Both the position numbers and the translations under genes were made by a program. A stretch of DNA of 64,000 bases from Rosellinia necatrix (taxonomy: Eukaryota; Ascomycota; Sordariomycetes; Xylariales; Xylariaceae), in the NCBI GenBank assembly GCA_021209875.1, contig JAGYVD010000002.1:4340001-4404000 (forward strand). The letters are read 5' to 3'. Position 1 is the first letter of the stretch, and the number at the start of each line of letters is the position of its first letter. The notes under the pieces are model-generated. The model saw only the letters and a list, made by a program, of their open reading frames with translations. It did no database searches and was not told where the DNA came from. This document shows, piece after piece, positions 12,122-23,507 of the stretch.

Positions 12122-12933
12122 AATCTGAGAGGAGGGGAACCAGTCCGTTCGGCCATGATGGAAAGCAGTAACGAGTTAACTGGTCATATGGGATTTTTCT
12201 AGAAGAGGATATGAGAGCCAAGCAAGCAGGGTGCCAGCGCTATCAAATTTTGCTCAGCTTTCATTGACTTCTAGTTAAAAGCCTCCCCGGGAGAAATTAG
12301 TTGTACTACGCCTCGTCTTGTGTGGTAGTATATTACGTTTATCATTGTCGCCTCGAAGGCCGATGGTCACGCTGCAGCTTAGATACGTTATGCCTCGTCA
12401 TGAACGAACCAGTACCATGTCTTTAGGGCAAACAGACCCATGACATTCATAGAACCCATATGCAACCCTATTCCTCTCCACGAATCTCAGCAGCATATCA
12501 ACGCCAATCATGTGCATGGTTCGCCCCTTGGTAGCCCTACTTGACTTGTGAGAGGTATCTGACTGCTTTTAAGTCTTCCTGTAGCGTCTACACCCGGCTA
12601 TGTTGCATTATGTATGAATCGTATAGGTATGCTATACTGTGAATATAGGGTGTAGCCATAACAAGGTTTCCACGATTTCATGCTAGGAATTCAATTCGAT
12701 GAGAGCGGAGGCAGCAGGCAAATTGCGTAAGGCCGGAATCCTTGGACGATCCGTTTTCATACGCCATGTGGCCAGCCACATAAAGATCACGTCTACTACC
12801 ATGAACCGCCTGGAATTGACGACATTACCATCAGACACACCTCGCTTGTCGATTCATTAAAGGGCGCTCCCGGCAGCGTATTGTCATTCCCCCCCTCTAC
12901 TAAAAATTAAGGCAAACGCGCCTGATCGAAAAA
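12122..12933. other. Intergenic gap, tandem genes
   Basis: It lies between the RING gene and the ABM-like gene, both on the plus strand. I see nothing beyond ordinary non-coding sequence. Confidence 0.5.
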
Positions 12934-13047
12934 ATGACCGTTACCGAGCTAGCCTGGATCCCCTCCGCCACGCCGGGATCTATCCCGCCAGCGTTCCTCG
13001 CAGCCTGCCGAGAAGGCATAGAGGCTCAAGGCGAAGTAAGTGTCTAC

Positions 13048-13083
<36 letters not shown>

Positions 13084-13843
13084 CCACCCGCCCATTCACT
13101 CACCTCACTCACTCACTCACTCACTCATCCATTCATTCACTCACTCATGCTATCTAATGCACTCTCACCATCCGTTCCGTGTACAAATTCCGCCCCAATG
13201 TCTCGGCCGGGGGGATTCGTAAGATGCTAACCGCACGACGTTTCAGTGGATCGCGACACAGGAACCCCCGACGACGACGACGACGACGATGACGTCGTCG
13301 TCGTCCCCGTCCCCCCGCGGGCCGCCGTCGGCGCGCGGCGCGGCGCTGTACCAGCAGCGCGAGGACCGGGGCATGATGCTGATCACGGCGCACTGGGCGT
13401 CGGCGGGGCAGCACGCGGCGTGCATCGCCAGCGCGCAGAACAGGGCGGCCATGGGGGCGATCGCGGCGCACGCCGTCACCGCCGAGATCCGGTACTTCCA
13501 CGTGGACGGGGTGCGGATGTTCGGCGCCGAGACGCTCGGGGCGGGCCCGCTGCTGAGCGTCGCGAGGATCGGTGTCGCCGCTCGGAATAGGGGCGAGGTC
13601 GAGAAGGCCTGGGAGGCGCGCGCGAGGGAATGGCTGGCGGCCGAGTCCGGCCTCGAACACGCCGCCGGCTGGCGCATCGAGAAAGAGCTGGGGAGGGAGG
13701 ACCGCGACGAATTCGTCGTCGTCGGTGCCTGGCGCGACGAGGAGACGCTGGCTCGCTTTGCGGTGGGCGGGAAGGCGTGGGATGATGTGTGGGAGGGTGT
13801 TGGGCTGGGGATGGATGTTACGACGTATAATCGTATCGCTTAG
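12934..13843 (+). CDS. ABM-like (dimeric alpha-beta barrel) protein
   Basis: Two exons, 12934..13035 and 13247..13843, give 232 residues; the intron has GTAAGT and TTTCAG. The start MTVTELAWIPS and later blocks (REDRGMMLITAHWAS, IRYFHVDGV, DEFVVVGAWRDEE) resemble fungal proteins with two antibiotic-biosynthesis-monooxygenase-like halves. No substrate can be assigned. The exon opens with a simple (GAC)n/(GTC)n stretch coding Thr and Ser runs, and this part is probably a loop. Its codons are far more GC-rich at third positions than those of neighbouring genes. The 211-nt intron is longer than its neighbours because it carries two microsatellites. A conserved fungal hypothetical is the safest label. 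Confidence 0.72.
13051..13148 (+). repeat. (CT)n and (CACT)n/(CATT)n microsatellites in an intron
   Basis: A pure CT tract at about 13051-13080 is followed by TCAC/CATT tetranucleotide repeats to about 13148, inside the intron of the ABM-like gene. Confidence 0.9.
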
Positions 13844-14258
13844 GTTAACTTCTGCTAATACTCTACCTGCACAATACACAATACACAAAAGTCGAAATGG
13901 TAGTTATACTTAATAGTAAATATGAGTGAGTGCTCGACGATGAGTGTGCACTTACACGAGCTCAGACTTACCCTATAATGATTTACTTGGTACATTCGGT
14001 AAGTATCTAGGTACCTATCTAAGGTTATTCGAGATAGTGGATAGTGGGGTGACCAGCGTTACAAGTGCATATGCAGCTGTCGTGGCCACCTGTACTATGT
14101 ACTGTAATTGCCGGGTATCCACCCCACCTCTAGTGTAAGGGCTGATGAGAGATCTAGACTGCTCATCCTGATACATGGCTAGTACATTCGGTAGGTGATA
14201 CTTCATATACCTATAGTACGCTTTACATATTCTCATCCACAGCTCGCCCACATTCAAC
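13844..14258. other. Short intergenic gap
   Basis: It lies between the ABM-like gene and Pbn1. A TCTAGGTACCTATCTAAGG element lies near 14007-14025. Nothing else is seen. Confidence 0.5.
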
Positions 14259-15865
14259 ATGCGGCATAGGGTTACGTATTTCCACAGAAACGAACATGGC
14301 ATTGATCCATCCTCCCTCAGCCTCCACGGTCGTTCCATATCCGGTCCGGATTTGATAGCTGTTCGTGAGCATCGCGTCACACTAGCTCTCGAGGAGCTCC
14401 CGGCCGAGCTTCGGGAGCTGCTCCACGAGATCCAGGACCTGCATATTCGTTGGAACGCGCCGCGGGCTCATGATAGCCTTGGACCCTGGAACTCGAGGCT
14501 GCCTCCTGGACTGCATACGCTCTACACGCCCCAGACCGCCAGCGCTGCAGATTCGTACGTAATAGCACAGGCCACCTCAGGGTACGAGAGAGCTAACGTG
14601 TCGAAGTGACCGGTTATGCGCCCAGCTTCGCGCCGTATTTGGAGATTTAGACTGCTCATCGCCAGCTGTAGGTAGCCCCAGAAGCTAAGACGGCTACATT
14701 GTTCCATGCCCTATCTGACGCTCTCAAGGATTCGTTTACCAAACTTCCCACCGATCGATTCTCGCACTCCACCGCCTTCCAATATTTCCAGTCGTTAGGT
14801 GCTCTCACTAGCTTATCGACCTATGCCGAGCAGTATGCATGTGTTCCCGAGGATACGGATTGCAAGGGGTGGGCTCGTGGCCTTGGAACTGCCGTGTCTC
14901 TCGACCTGTCTTACGATGCCACCTCACCCGCCGTAAAAATCACAGCTGTCTGGCCGGAGGGGCACCAGAAGCTGCTAATGGATTCTCATCCAGATCATAG
15001 AACCGAGGTTGGCATCTTGACGCCCGATTCACCTCCACATCTCGAGCCTCACGAGTTAGGCGTGACTGGGCTACTGACGGTCCTGGGCGAAGACACGAAG
15101 CCTTCGCCTGTCTTGTTTGCTTTCCCTTCCCGACACAAAGATGCCGACTCGACATTTTCCTCTATGTTCCTTGAACCGCTGGGCCTACGTCCAACTCTAC
15201 AGCTCAGGATGAACCCTAGTAGTCCACCCCCACAACATTCATCATGTTCTCTTCATGCATATTTAACGCTACCACGAACTATTTTCGCCGATAAATATCA
15301 ACTCGGAGATGACCTGTTTTTGTCCTCGAAGAACTTGAAAGCATTGCGTTATATCAGCCAGCCAGTTGACCTCGAGGCGCCCGACTACGCAATGAAGCCA
15401 TGGGGGTCTACTGTGCTCTTTGACCTACTACCTCCCAGTAGCCATGAAGATTCACCATGGACAGCGGAGATCCCGCTTCATCTTCGGTATCTGTCACCCG
15501 CAGAGGGTGGTTATAGCTCCATCAACGTTCCATCGCCGATTGTATTCTGGGCTTGCGATACCGCGCAGGGAACCAAATTCACAAACAACCCGTTTGACCG
15601 AGCCAACTTGGGGTACGATGGTTTATTTGAACCAGAGACATTATTTTATCACGTAAACCCGAAGGCGGAAGGAGGCGACAGCATCAACCATCGAATCAAT
15701 GTCCCAGTTCTTGATTCGAACAAAACCAGATGGGTTAGCACCGGAACAGCTGCTGCGGTGCTTATAGGATTTGCGTACATCGTGTTTAAGCTAGCGTCGG
15801 TATATTGGAAGACAGGCCACGGTGGCCGTAAACCGGCGACAAAGAGCGAGAAGAAGAAGCAGTAG
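14259..15865 (+). CDS. PBN1: Pbn1 (PIG-X-like) GPI mannosyltransferase subunit
   Basis: Pbn1 is the ER-lumenal partner of the first GPI mannosyltransferase (Gpi14) and is also linked to ER protein folding. The N-terminus MRHRVTYFHRN with SISGPDLIAVREHRVTLALEELP matches the fungal Pbn1 start. Later blocks LPTDRFSHSTAFQYFQSLG and SLHAYLTLPRTIFADKYQL fit the PIG-X/Pbn1 domain. A single C-terminal membrane segment (STGTAAAVLIGFAYIVFKLA, nt ~15738-15800) ends in a Lys-rich cytosolic tail, SEKKKQ, a possible ER-retrieval signal. One intron is needed; my best in-frame model is 14259..14558 joined to 14672..15865 (497 residues). The nearby GTACGT donor at 14555 gives the wrong phase, so this junction is uncertain. 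Confidence 0.85.
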
Positions 15866-16431
15866 GTGGGCTACTGGGCTGGGCGAAGAAACCCCGTTTC
15901 CGTGAAAGGCGGTAAGTATATTGGTATTTACTATTTACACAGTAAGTCTAAGCAGAGCTCTATTGAGAAGTTAAAACAAGATGTGTAATTGGCCCTGGCC
16001 TCAGGCTTCGCTTTCACTAAGTTTCCCGGCCCTTCTGTTATACAACAAATTAAGCATTATACATAACGGGAAAGGGGTGTCAACAACACATGAGATAGGT
16101 GGGTTTTAACTACGGTATGAACATAGATAACTAGATAGAAAGCTAAACCAAGATATTATTAGACTAGGTACCCATCTAGGTAGGTACGCTACGTTGATTG
16201 AGTGCTGCTTCAATATGTTATATGCGACACTATTCAACATATTTATCATAGTAATGTAAGTTATGCAAATAGGTAGGCTTATTTTTATGCAAGTTGGCGC
16301 CACTTGTGACCTTCTGTTCAGTCTTGGCTTGGGCTAACAGTACCGTGGTTCGAGTGAACTTCTTATTCCAATAGAGGATAGTAACATCTATCTTGAATGT
16401 AACTAATGCACCGTCACAAGTGCTCGGCGTC
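15866..16431. other. Intergenic gap with CTAGGTAGGTA element
   Basis: It lies between Pbn1 and the oxygenase gene. ACTAGGTACCC and CTAGGTAGGTAC copies are at ~16163-16186. Nothing coding is seen. Confidence 0.5.
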
Positions 16432-17440
16432 ATGTTCTCTTACATTGTAGCCGGTTTTGCATTTCTCTCATTGTTTTATGGCCCTGCCACCAGGTATTTG
16501 ACGACTGGACAAGAGCCACGCCCGCTTCCGCGCATTCCGAGACCACGAATTAACGAATCGCTCTTGGCCATCAACACGGACGATCAGACGGCGCCGTTAA
16601 ATTGCGCCCCCGACGCCTATTCGGTGCATATCCTCTCCAAAGCTCCGCTTGTGGTGTATATAGAGAATTTCCTCTCGCTGGACGAGCGAAATTATCTTCT
16701 CGAGCTTAGGTAACTTTTTAAAGCTGTCGTCTTGCCTACTTTGCTATATATATTTATTTATGCAAGCTAACCTTCCTTGGATATAGCGAGCCCCATTTTG
16801 AACCCTCTACCATCACAAATGACGGCGACAAGACACAGCGCAATGTTCTCGTCCGTGACTCCGAGGTAGCCTTGATCCCGCGCACCGAAGCCGTGCGCTG
16901 CATCGAGTTACGCGCCCGCTCATTCCAGGGCTGGCGAGATGATCTCTGGATTGAACGCCTGAGAACTCAGCGGTATGGGCCAAGCCAGCATGTAAGTCCA
17001 CTCGGTACGAGGCCATGTGTCTCGGGCTGTTCTCGCTAACGATACTATAGTATGCCCATCACTTCGATTGGGGCACCGGCGCTTTAGGCTGGGGCCGTGT
17101 CAGTAGTTTCATGGTCTGGGTCAAGGCTGACAACGTTGAGGGTGGTGGCACGGAATTCCCAAGCCTTCAGCGAAACGGCCCAGATCGGCCTTGGTGTCGC
17201 TGGGTTGAGTGCCCTGACCCGGGATCAGCCAACGGCGGTAATGAAATCCCGAAGAAGAACGAGGGTGAGCCCATCACAGGCGTCACCTTCAAGGTCATAC
17301 CGGGCAACGCCGTCTTCTGGGAGAATTTTCGGCCTGACGGTACAGGCAGAGGCTGGAATGAGACTTGGCATGCTGGTCTGCCAGTCACAAGAGGCACCAA
17401 GGTCGGCCTGAATATCTGGAGCTGGGGTCGTCTAAGCTAA
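16432..17440 (+). CDS. 2-oxoglutarate/Fe(II) oxygenase, prolyl 4-hydroxylase type
   Basis: Three exons, 16432..16709, 16787..16991 and 17051..17440, give 290 residues, all with good splice sites. The N-terminus MFSYIVAGFAFLSLFY is a signal anchor, so an ER or Golgi lumenal enzyme is likely. The double-stranded beta-helix shows the iron ligands HxD in YAHHFDWG and the distal His in ETWHAGLPV. The Lys of RGTKVGLNIW is the expected 2-oxoglutarate-binding residue. The conserved loop GGTEFPSL and the FWENF strand fit the P4Hc family. It would hydroxylate a protein proline or similar side chain; the substrate is unknown. The start is the first ATG of the frame; a TTG-initiated extension to 16393 has no support. 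Confidence 0.9.
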
Positions 17441-19436
17441 TGCCCGTCGCCTCATCACATCCCACCATAAACATAACAAAATTCATTGCCCGGTACCGAA
17501 GTAATTGGTGGCCACCGCCTCAGTCCGCCTGCACCATTTGGCCCAACCATGGGCGGGATCATCACGCCATATCCAGGACAAACTGGACAATGCCTGTCAT
17601 GGCCGTTGTTTTGCAGTTTAGCGACACTTGATGCCATCCATACGCCCGGCTACCGGCGGCACTCGGTGGTACTCGGCGGTTCTCGGTGACGCTTCTATGC
17701 AGTGAGCCCCACATGCGAGAGGTTTCCTGCAGTCGCGTACCTATAAGCGGCCAATTAGCGAGTAGTCCCTCCCGAATGCCCGTCACCCCACCACCACCCC
17801 CCCCCTCTACACCAACGATACAGCCTCAATCTGGTGTACCCACACCCATGCTCGATCTATTCGCCATGGGCGCTACTTTCCTTGGTTCTTGGTAGAGAAT
17901 GGGACGCCGTTTTCTCGATTCGATGAAGCTTGCATCAAGAGCGTATAAAGGCCCACTAATCCGTGGGGGGCTTCTGTATTTTCTGCCACATCGTTGATGT
18001 GTTGATGTCATTGGCGATTATTGGCATTTGAGTGTTAATGCCCGTGTAAGATAGGTACGATACTGGCACCACTCGGTGTTGGCGAGATGCCAAATGGTGA
18101 ATCTCCGACAAATGCCCAGGTGCTTTTATTTTTATTTATTTTTATTCTGTTTCGTTCTTTAAATCACCTTTGTCTGTCTTTAAACATATCTAGTCGCATC
18201 GCAGGCATACGATAGATAATATAGTGGAGGCGGGTTGAGAAAACTCTGCAGATTTGGAGCCCATAAGTTGAGCAGAGCTTCTGGGAAATTCCGATAACTC
18301 ACGGTTTGACTAGCCGAGTAGGTTAGTTGATAGGATAAGTGTCTCAACAGCGCACCAATAGAAGCTCAATATACCCCCACATGTACTTCAAGATCCTCGC
18401 CGTTAACGAACCCTCTTTCCACCTGAACTGCAGTCTGGATGGCAACTTCTTGACAAACTGAGGCGTAACTTTTTGATAATACCTCTCTACTTGTATGTAA
18501 ATCGACACTGTCTCGTACCTTGCGGCCTGGTGAACCTACCTTGCCTAGGCAGTCTAGTCTCATCCCGGTAGCTTTTAAAGTCGCACGGCATGTCTGGCCA
18601 TCCCAGTTTCGAGAATGCCCGGTGCAAGTATGTCTAAATAAGGAGAGGTAGCGCCCAGTGAAGTGGGAACCTATCCATTGAGAATACGGTAGTTGTTCTC
18701 CCTTATTTATTGCCACTAGGCAGTCGCTATGGTCGGCATTTGTCCATCCAACCGATTGGCCTGTCTTCCGGTCTTTCCTCTTCACCGCAAACGACCTACT
18801 ATCTCACCTACCTTGGGGAGGTACCTATCGAGTCGAGGCACGCGTAGGTAATGCTAAGGATGGGAGATTGGGTGACCTGCAGATTGTTTAGCTGCAGGTT
18901 ACTTGTATGTAGCGGCTACCAACTTACTTCCATGTAGATATGTTCTGCGAAGGTAGCAGTACGATGAAATGACGTATACTATCCCAGTTTAATTCTCCAT
19001 ATACGTACTATCCTTGTCATCTACACGCACCGATGTTGCCAGCGCCGACGTTGACAGGACCTCGGGAATGTTTAATACATTCAGGTGCCCAGGACTCTCT
19101 GTTTTCCACATTACCGCTGTGGTCCCCATCCCAAGTCGTCGCATAGGCAGGTGCTACTCTAGACTTCCTCATGCCCTCCTCGCCTACACAGCTGTGCTTG
19201 CCTTCTCCCTTCTTCTAGGCCGTTACCATTAAATGAAACGAGCACCCCGTTCAATGGACCCGGCTACCAACTACTTCCTTCGCGGTGCGCTACAATTATA
19301 AGTACTCGGTCGAATAGACGGATCCGCCTGAGGAGTATACGTCGGAGATATTGCAATATTCCCCAGAGCAATCACAACATCTGTCAGGGAACTACCGAGG
19401 GAAAAAAAATTAAAAAATAAAAAAAAATCATCCATC
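17441..19436. other. 2.0-kb intergenic region
   Basis: A C-rich run lies near 17792-17806 and a CACCTACC...GAGGTACC pair near 18809-18826. The longest frame (18366-18785, minus) begins only at a GTG and shows no family features, so I do not call it. An A-rich tract lies just ahead of the next gene (19401-19428). Confidence 0.5.
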
Positions 19437-21036
19437 ATGTCGCAGAAGCCTGTTTTCGTGGCAACCCATCCGCGGGCCTGCTCGACGGCCTTTGAGCGAG
19501 TCAGTATCCTAGCTGCTGATCATGTCTGATCGCATCACGCAATAAGAAACCCGCCCAAGAACATATTTGGGCTCTAACATGAAGCACAGGTGTTTATGAC
19601 CCGTCAGGATATTCTCCAATGTGCCCATGAGCCCTTCGGAGACGCCTTCTACTACGGCCCGGAAAGGTTGGGTGAGCGGTATGCCAACGACGAGGCGGGT
19701 AGGGTGAGCAGTGGCTTCTCCAAGACCACCTATCAAGACGTCCTCGACCGGCTTGCTCGGGACGGCAGTGAGGTTAGACGAATCTTACTTTCCCTAGTCT
19801 TCTTACCGCTTCGTGATTCGTCACTCGACGCCCCTAGCTTCCCATGGAGTTTCACTGCCCACCCTTGGATGTATCTTTTATGTTAAAACGCCCCTTGATT
19901 AAGAAATGACACCCAGGCAGTTCGCGCGAACCGCCTTATTTGCAATGTGTTGTGTTAACAATCGAAGCAGGGCAAACGTGTCTTCATCAAGGATATGGCG
20001 TATTACTTGGTGCCCCCGAACAACGGAGCCCCGTCAATTGCGCCGTCTCTATGCAAACACTCAGATGGTAGGGTGGCTCATGGCGAAAAGCCCATGAATG
20101 GTTGTTATACAAATGGCGTGGGCGGTTACACGCAAGCTGGTACAGTCAACGGCCACGGCCATACCAATGGCACAAATGACCACAAACACACTAATGGGGC
20201 TAATGGCCATGCCCACGCCAATGGTACCAACGGCGTCAACGGTCCTAACAGTACCAACGGTGTCAATGATGCCTATGGCACTTGCGAACTGAAAGTACAA
20301 GACTCTAATCCCACTGGGAACCCCACAGTCATCCCGCTAGAGATCTTGAAGAAATTCCATTGGACATTCCTCATTCGCCACCCCCGGCGAGGCATTCCCT
20401 CATATGTCCGTTGCTGCTCCCCTTCCCTATCCAAAACGACAGGATGGGACCACTTCATGCCGAGTGAGTCCGGCTATGTCGAGCTCCGCCGCTTATTCGA
20501 CTATCTGCGGGAACAGGGGTTGGTCGGTCCATCAGTGGCTGGCCACGCGAACGGGGCGAAGACGAGGGAAGATAAGATCTCCATCACCGTCTTAGACGCC
20601 GACGAACTCCTCGATCGACCCAAGGAAGCAATCAGAGCATTTTGCGAGCAGACAGACATCCCGTTCGCACCGAACATGCTCGAATGGGACGACGAGGAGA
20701 ACCAAAAGTACGTGGCCGATGCATTTGCCAAGTGGAATGGCTGGCATAACGACGCCATCAACAGCAAAGGGCTCACCGCTAGGACTCACCCGAAGGTATG
20801 TTAATTAAAAGAAAAAAAAAAGAGGAAAAAAAGCCTTGCCGAATGCCTATGTGTTGCACAATAGATCTTCTTATCTAACACAGACCTTAATGACGCAGAA
20901 GCCTGTCACCGAAGAATCTGAAAACGAGGAATGGCGACAGAAGTACGGTGAAGAGGGGCAGAAGATCATCAGAGCTTGCGTGGAAGAGAATACTCCACAC
21001 TATGACTATCTGAAATCGTTTGCTCTGCAATTCTAG
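19437..21036 (+). CDS. Sulfotransferase-like P-loop protein with NG/H-rich insertion
   Basis: Four exons, 19437..19499, 19590..19772, 19971..20795 and 20899..21036, give 402 residues with consistent phases. ATHPRACSTAFERVF near the N-terminus is the PAPS-binding 5'-phosphosulfate loop type. FLIRHPRRGIPSYVRC matches the 3'-phosphate motif with its Arg and Ser. This places it among fungal P-loop proteins related to sulfotransferases; the acceptor is unknown. Between the two motifs lies an insertion of about 50 residues made of Asn-Gly, His and Thr repeats (nt ~20090-20275), which should be a flexible loop. The intron 2 donor is GTTAGA, a weak form. It could be a non-catalytic family member, since I cannot confirm the catalytic base. 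Confidence 0.8.
20100..20275 (+). repeat. Asn-Gly/His-rich coding repeat
   Basis: An irregular repeat of AAYGG-type codons (AATGGC, AACGGC, CACGCC) codes GHTNGTN, HTNGAN and HANGTNGVN units within exon 3 of the sulfotransferase-like gene. Confidence 0.85.
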
Positions 21037-21337
21037 TCGGTTTCATACCCTGCTGGCTCGAACGGAGGTTTTGCTTGTATGGTCGCCGGTTATTTCATGA
21101 TGGGCTATTGTACATATGCTATATGACTTAGTACACTACATTACAAGTAGTAGCAACTCTTTACCTCACTCTCTTGGATGTACAGGGTAAGTAAGAGGAT
21201 GTTGGTAGGGGTACACTCAGCTAGGGCGGTAATGTACACTAGAGGCTCTCCGTTCGCCCACTAGGAATATAAACAGCTATAAACCCTTTTGATTCTTTTT
21301 GGTGCCCTTTCGTAAAGTCCCTATTCGATGAACCGGC
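21037..21337. other. Convergent intergenic gap
   Basis: It holds the 3' ends of the sulfotransferase-like gene and the minus-strand mL67 gene. Nothing else is seen. Confidence 0.5.
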
Positions 21338-22026
21338 TCAAGGAGCGTTGGTCGGCGTCGATGTCTGTGCCGGCGACGCACTCTCCTCCCCTACTAGCTC
21401 GGCCTCACCTGCTACCACCGGTGTGACCGGTTCGAGACTGGCCTCCTCGAAGAGCTCATGCGTGACGTTCTCAGGCCACTTCGTAGCGTAGTTCCGATCG
21501 AGCGCACTCGACCACCAGACGGTGGCGGGGACGAGGGCCTTACCGTCGCCCGTGACGACGGGCGTCAGGCCGTCTCCGCCGCCGTCCCCGGCGACGACGA
21601 TCTTGTTCCCCTTGCCGAGGCCGCCGAGGACGGCAGCCATGTCGGCGATGGTGTTGGCGCGCTGGTCGTTGAGGCGGCGGCCGCGCTGGCGCGTGGTCAG
21701 GGTCTCGCCCCGGGGGGCCGTACAGCACGTGGTCGCCCCAGGCGTACTCGTGCAGGCGCTTGCACTCGCGCAGGCGCTGGAAGACGCTGCGGCCCACCTC
21801 GCCGCCGCCGTCCGGGAACTGGATCATGGCCAGCGGCCGCCAGTAGTCCTTGCGCAGCTTCGCCGGCCGCAGCTTCTTGCCGTTGAACGGGATCTGCCGG
21901 AAGGCGTGGTTGGCCTGCCTCTCCCCGCGTGCGGCGGGGACCTTGGTTAGCGGGATCCGGTTCACCTCGGTCTGGGGGGGAGAGGGAGGGGGGCTCCTAT
22001 ATCGTCTCTCTTTTCTCCCCCCCCCT

Positions 22027-22074
<48 letters not shown>

Positions 22075-22480
22075 GTGCGTGCGCGCGCGCTGCTCTTCTT
22101 CCTCCTAGGCCTTCGGGTGAGGAGGGGGTAGGGGGGGGTTGTCGGGTTTCGCCCTCCACGGAGAGAGGAGGGGGTCGATTGGGGAAGGGCAGACGGTTGG
22201 GCAGGCGGGGGCGTACCTTGAGCACAGGACTGTGCGAATATACCGTCATCCCGTCGAGAATGTGGTTGAAAATGAAGATCTTCTCGCCATGGCCGGGCTC
22301 GAAACTGGGCTCGATACGCCCGCCCTTCCTCCTCTTTGGCTTCTTCGCCGTCGGCGTTGACGATGTCGTTGTTGCCGTCGCCGTTTTGCTGTGTGCGAGT
22401 CGTATGCTGGTTCTCGTTGCGGCACTGCTGATCGACAGCCTGCCCAATTGGGCTGCTATCGGACTTATCCGCGTCGACAT
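21338..22480 (-). CDS. MHR1: Mitochondrial ribosomal protein mL67 / Mhr1 (frame interrupted)
   Basis: Exons are complement(22217..22480) and complement(21338..21971), with intron 21972-22216. The N-terminus is a Ser/Thr/Arg-rich mitochondrial presequence (MSTRISPIAAQLGRLSI). EKIFIFNHILDGMTVYSHSP and KLRKDYWRPLAMIQFP correspond to the yeast Mhr1 core (YIFRNLEYGQVLYSQFPN, LRRDIWKCMCVV). Mhr1 is both a large-subunit mitoribosomal protein and a factor in mtDNA recombination and transcription. The frame breaks at the G6 run 21712-21717: upstream reads to HVLYGP, and the conserved continuation ETLTTRQRGRRLNDQRANTI lies in the other frame. Removing one base restores a 298-residue protein. This is probably a sequencing error; a real mutation would make it a pseudogene. 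The intron contains a (CT)n tract. Confidence 0.85.
22030..22072 (+). repeat. (CT)n microsatellite in the mL67 intron
   Basis: A pure TC dinucleotide tract of about 42 bp follows a C-rich run and precedes GTGCGTGCGCGCGCGC. Confidence 0.95.
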
Positions 22481-23507
22481 CGTGGGATTGCGGTGTGTGG
22501 GTATATGGTATGTAGTTTGTTGGGCCGTTTCGATGCCGGCGAAGCTCTCGGTAGTGGTCTCGTCACTCGAAATTTCCGAGCCAGTACCCAGGTACCTTCG
22601 GTGCTAGTGCGGAAGTATGTACCTAAGTACCTACTACTAGGTACTCTCTACCCATTTTGCAACTGCAAGGCTTAGGTCTTAGGTACGTGAGTTGGGCTGA
22701 GGTGCAGGCAGTAAGCAAGTAGTGGCTCTCTCCCAGTGGCTCGTTACATCCCTGTACCTACAGTTGTTGTCAGCTGGACGGACTTAGCTTGGTTTATCCC
22801 TAAATAACCTTGTTCATCGCCCTATGTGGACCTGTCTATCTGTTTTGTCTTGCAGCGAAACCGGGAAGTTTGGTCTGTCTGCCTGTTTCAGCCCGTCAGG
22901 CGAGCGTAACTGTCTGCCAAGGAGACAGCCCACCAATCAGACAGATTCTAAGCCATTCAAACTTCTAGGTTTCGGTGGAAGCTTCTCCAAACAACATGAA
23001 GCTAGTAGTAATGCCTAATGATGTAGTTCAATGCTGCAGGAATACGCCCGCGGCTTCCAGCATTATCCGGGCATCATATCACCCTCCCTTCCGTCTATTT
23101 GCACCAGGCCTTCTCCACCGTGGTCACTAAAGATAAATATTTACATCAACTCCTAGAACTCTTCGCATTTTGCTGTTGTTGTTCCTCCTCATCAAAAACA
23201 GAGACTCTTGATCAACAACAAAAGTAAATATATACACCGGGCTAACGCTGACGCCCCCCTCTTCCTGGCGACAGCACGTCGTCGTGCAGATCAGAACTAA
23301 GCCTAGCTCTGCTTTGTCGAAGATCAAAACAACGGAGGCGCACACAAACGCCACTCTCTAGTTTTGCCACTTTGGTTTTGTTCTTTTGCCGTTGTTGTTA
23401 TTTCCCTTTCGACACTGCTCGCTCATACCTCCACTTCATACCCCCGCCACATACCACCGGATTAGCTGTTCCTGTTCATCGCCCACCGCGAGCAGGTGCC
23501 CGACACT
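22481..23507. promoter_or_regulatory. Divergent promoter region, mL67 / Hsp98
   Basis: About 1 kb between divergent genes. It includes repeated GTACCTA units (22586-22650), a CCAATCAG box near 22932, a perfect GAAnnTTC heat-shock-type palindrome at 22978, a CCCCT stress-element core at 23256-23260 and a TATATAC near 23229. Its length suits a strongly regulated heat-shock gene. Confidence 0.5.
22977..22986. promoter_or_regulatory. Candidate heat shock element
   Basis: GGAAGCTTCT fits nGAAnnTTCn exactly. Further TTC trimers lie upstream at 22946, 22956, 22963 and 22971, though their spacing is irregular. It lies about 520 bp ahead of the Hsp98 start, so Hsf1 control is likely but this exact site is inferred. 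Confidence 0.4.

Noticed and set aside
18366..18785. 139-codon frame on the minus strand
   Set aside because: It begins only at GTG, shows no family motif and has no splice-supported extension.
21458..21950. Long GC-rich plus-strand frames over mL67
   Set aside because: They are antisense shadows of the conserved minus-strand gene.
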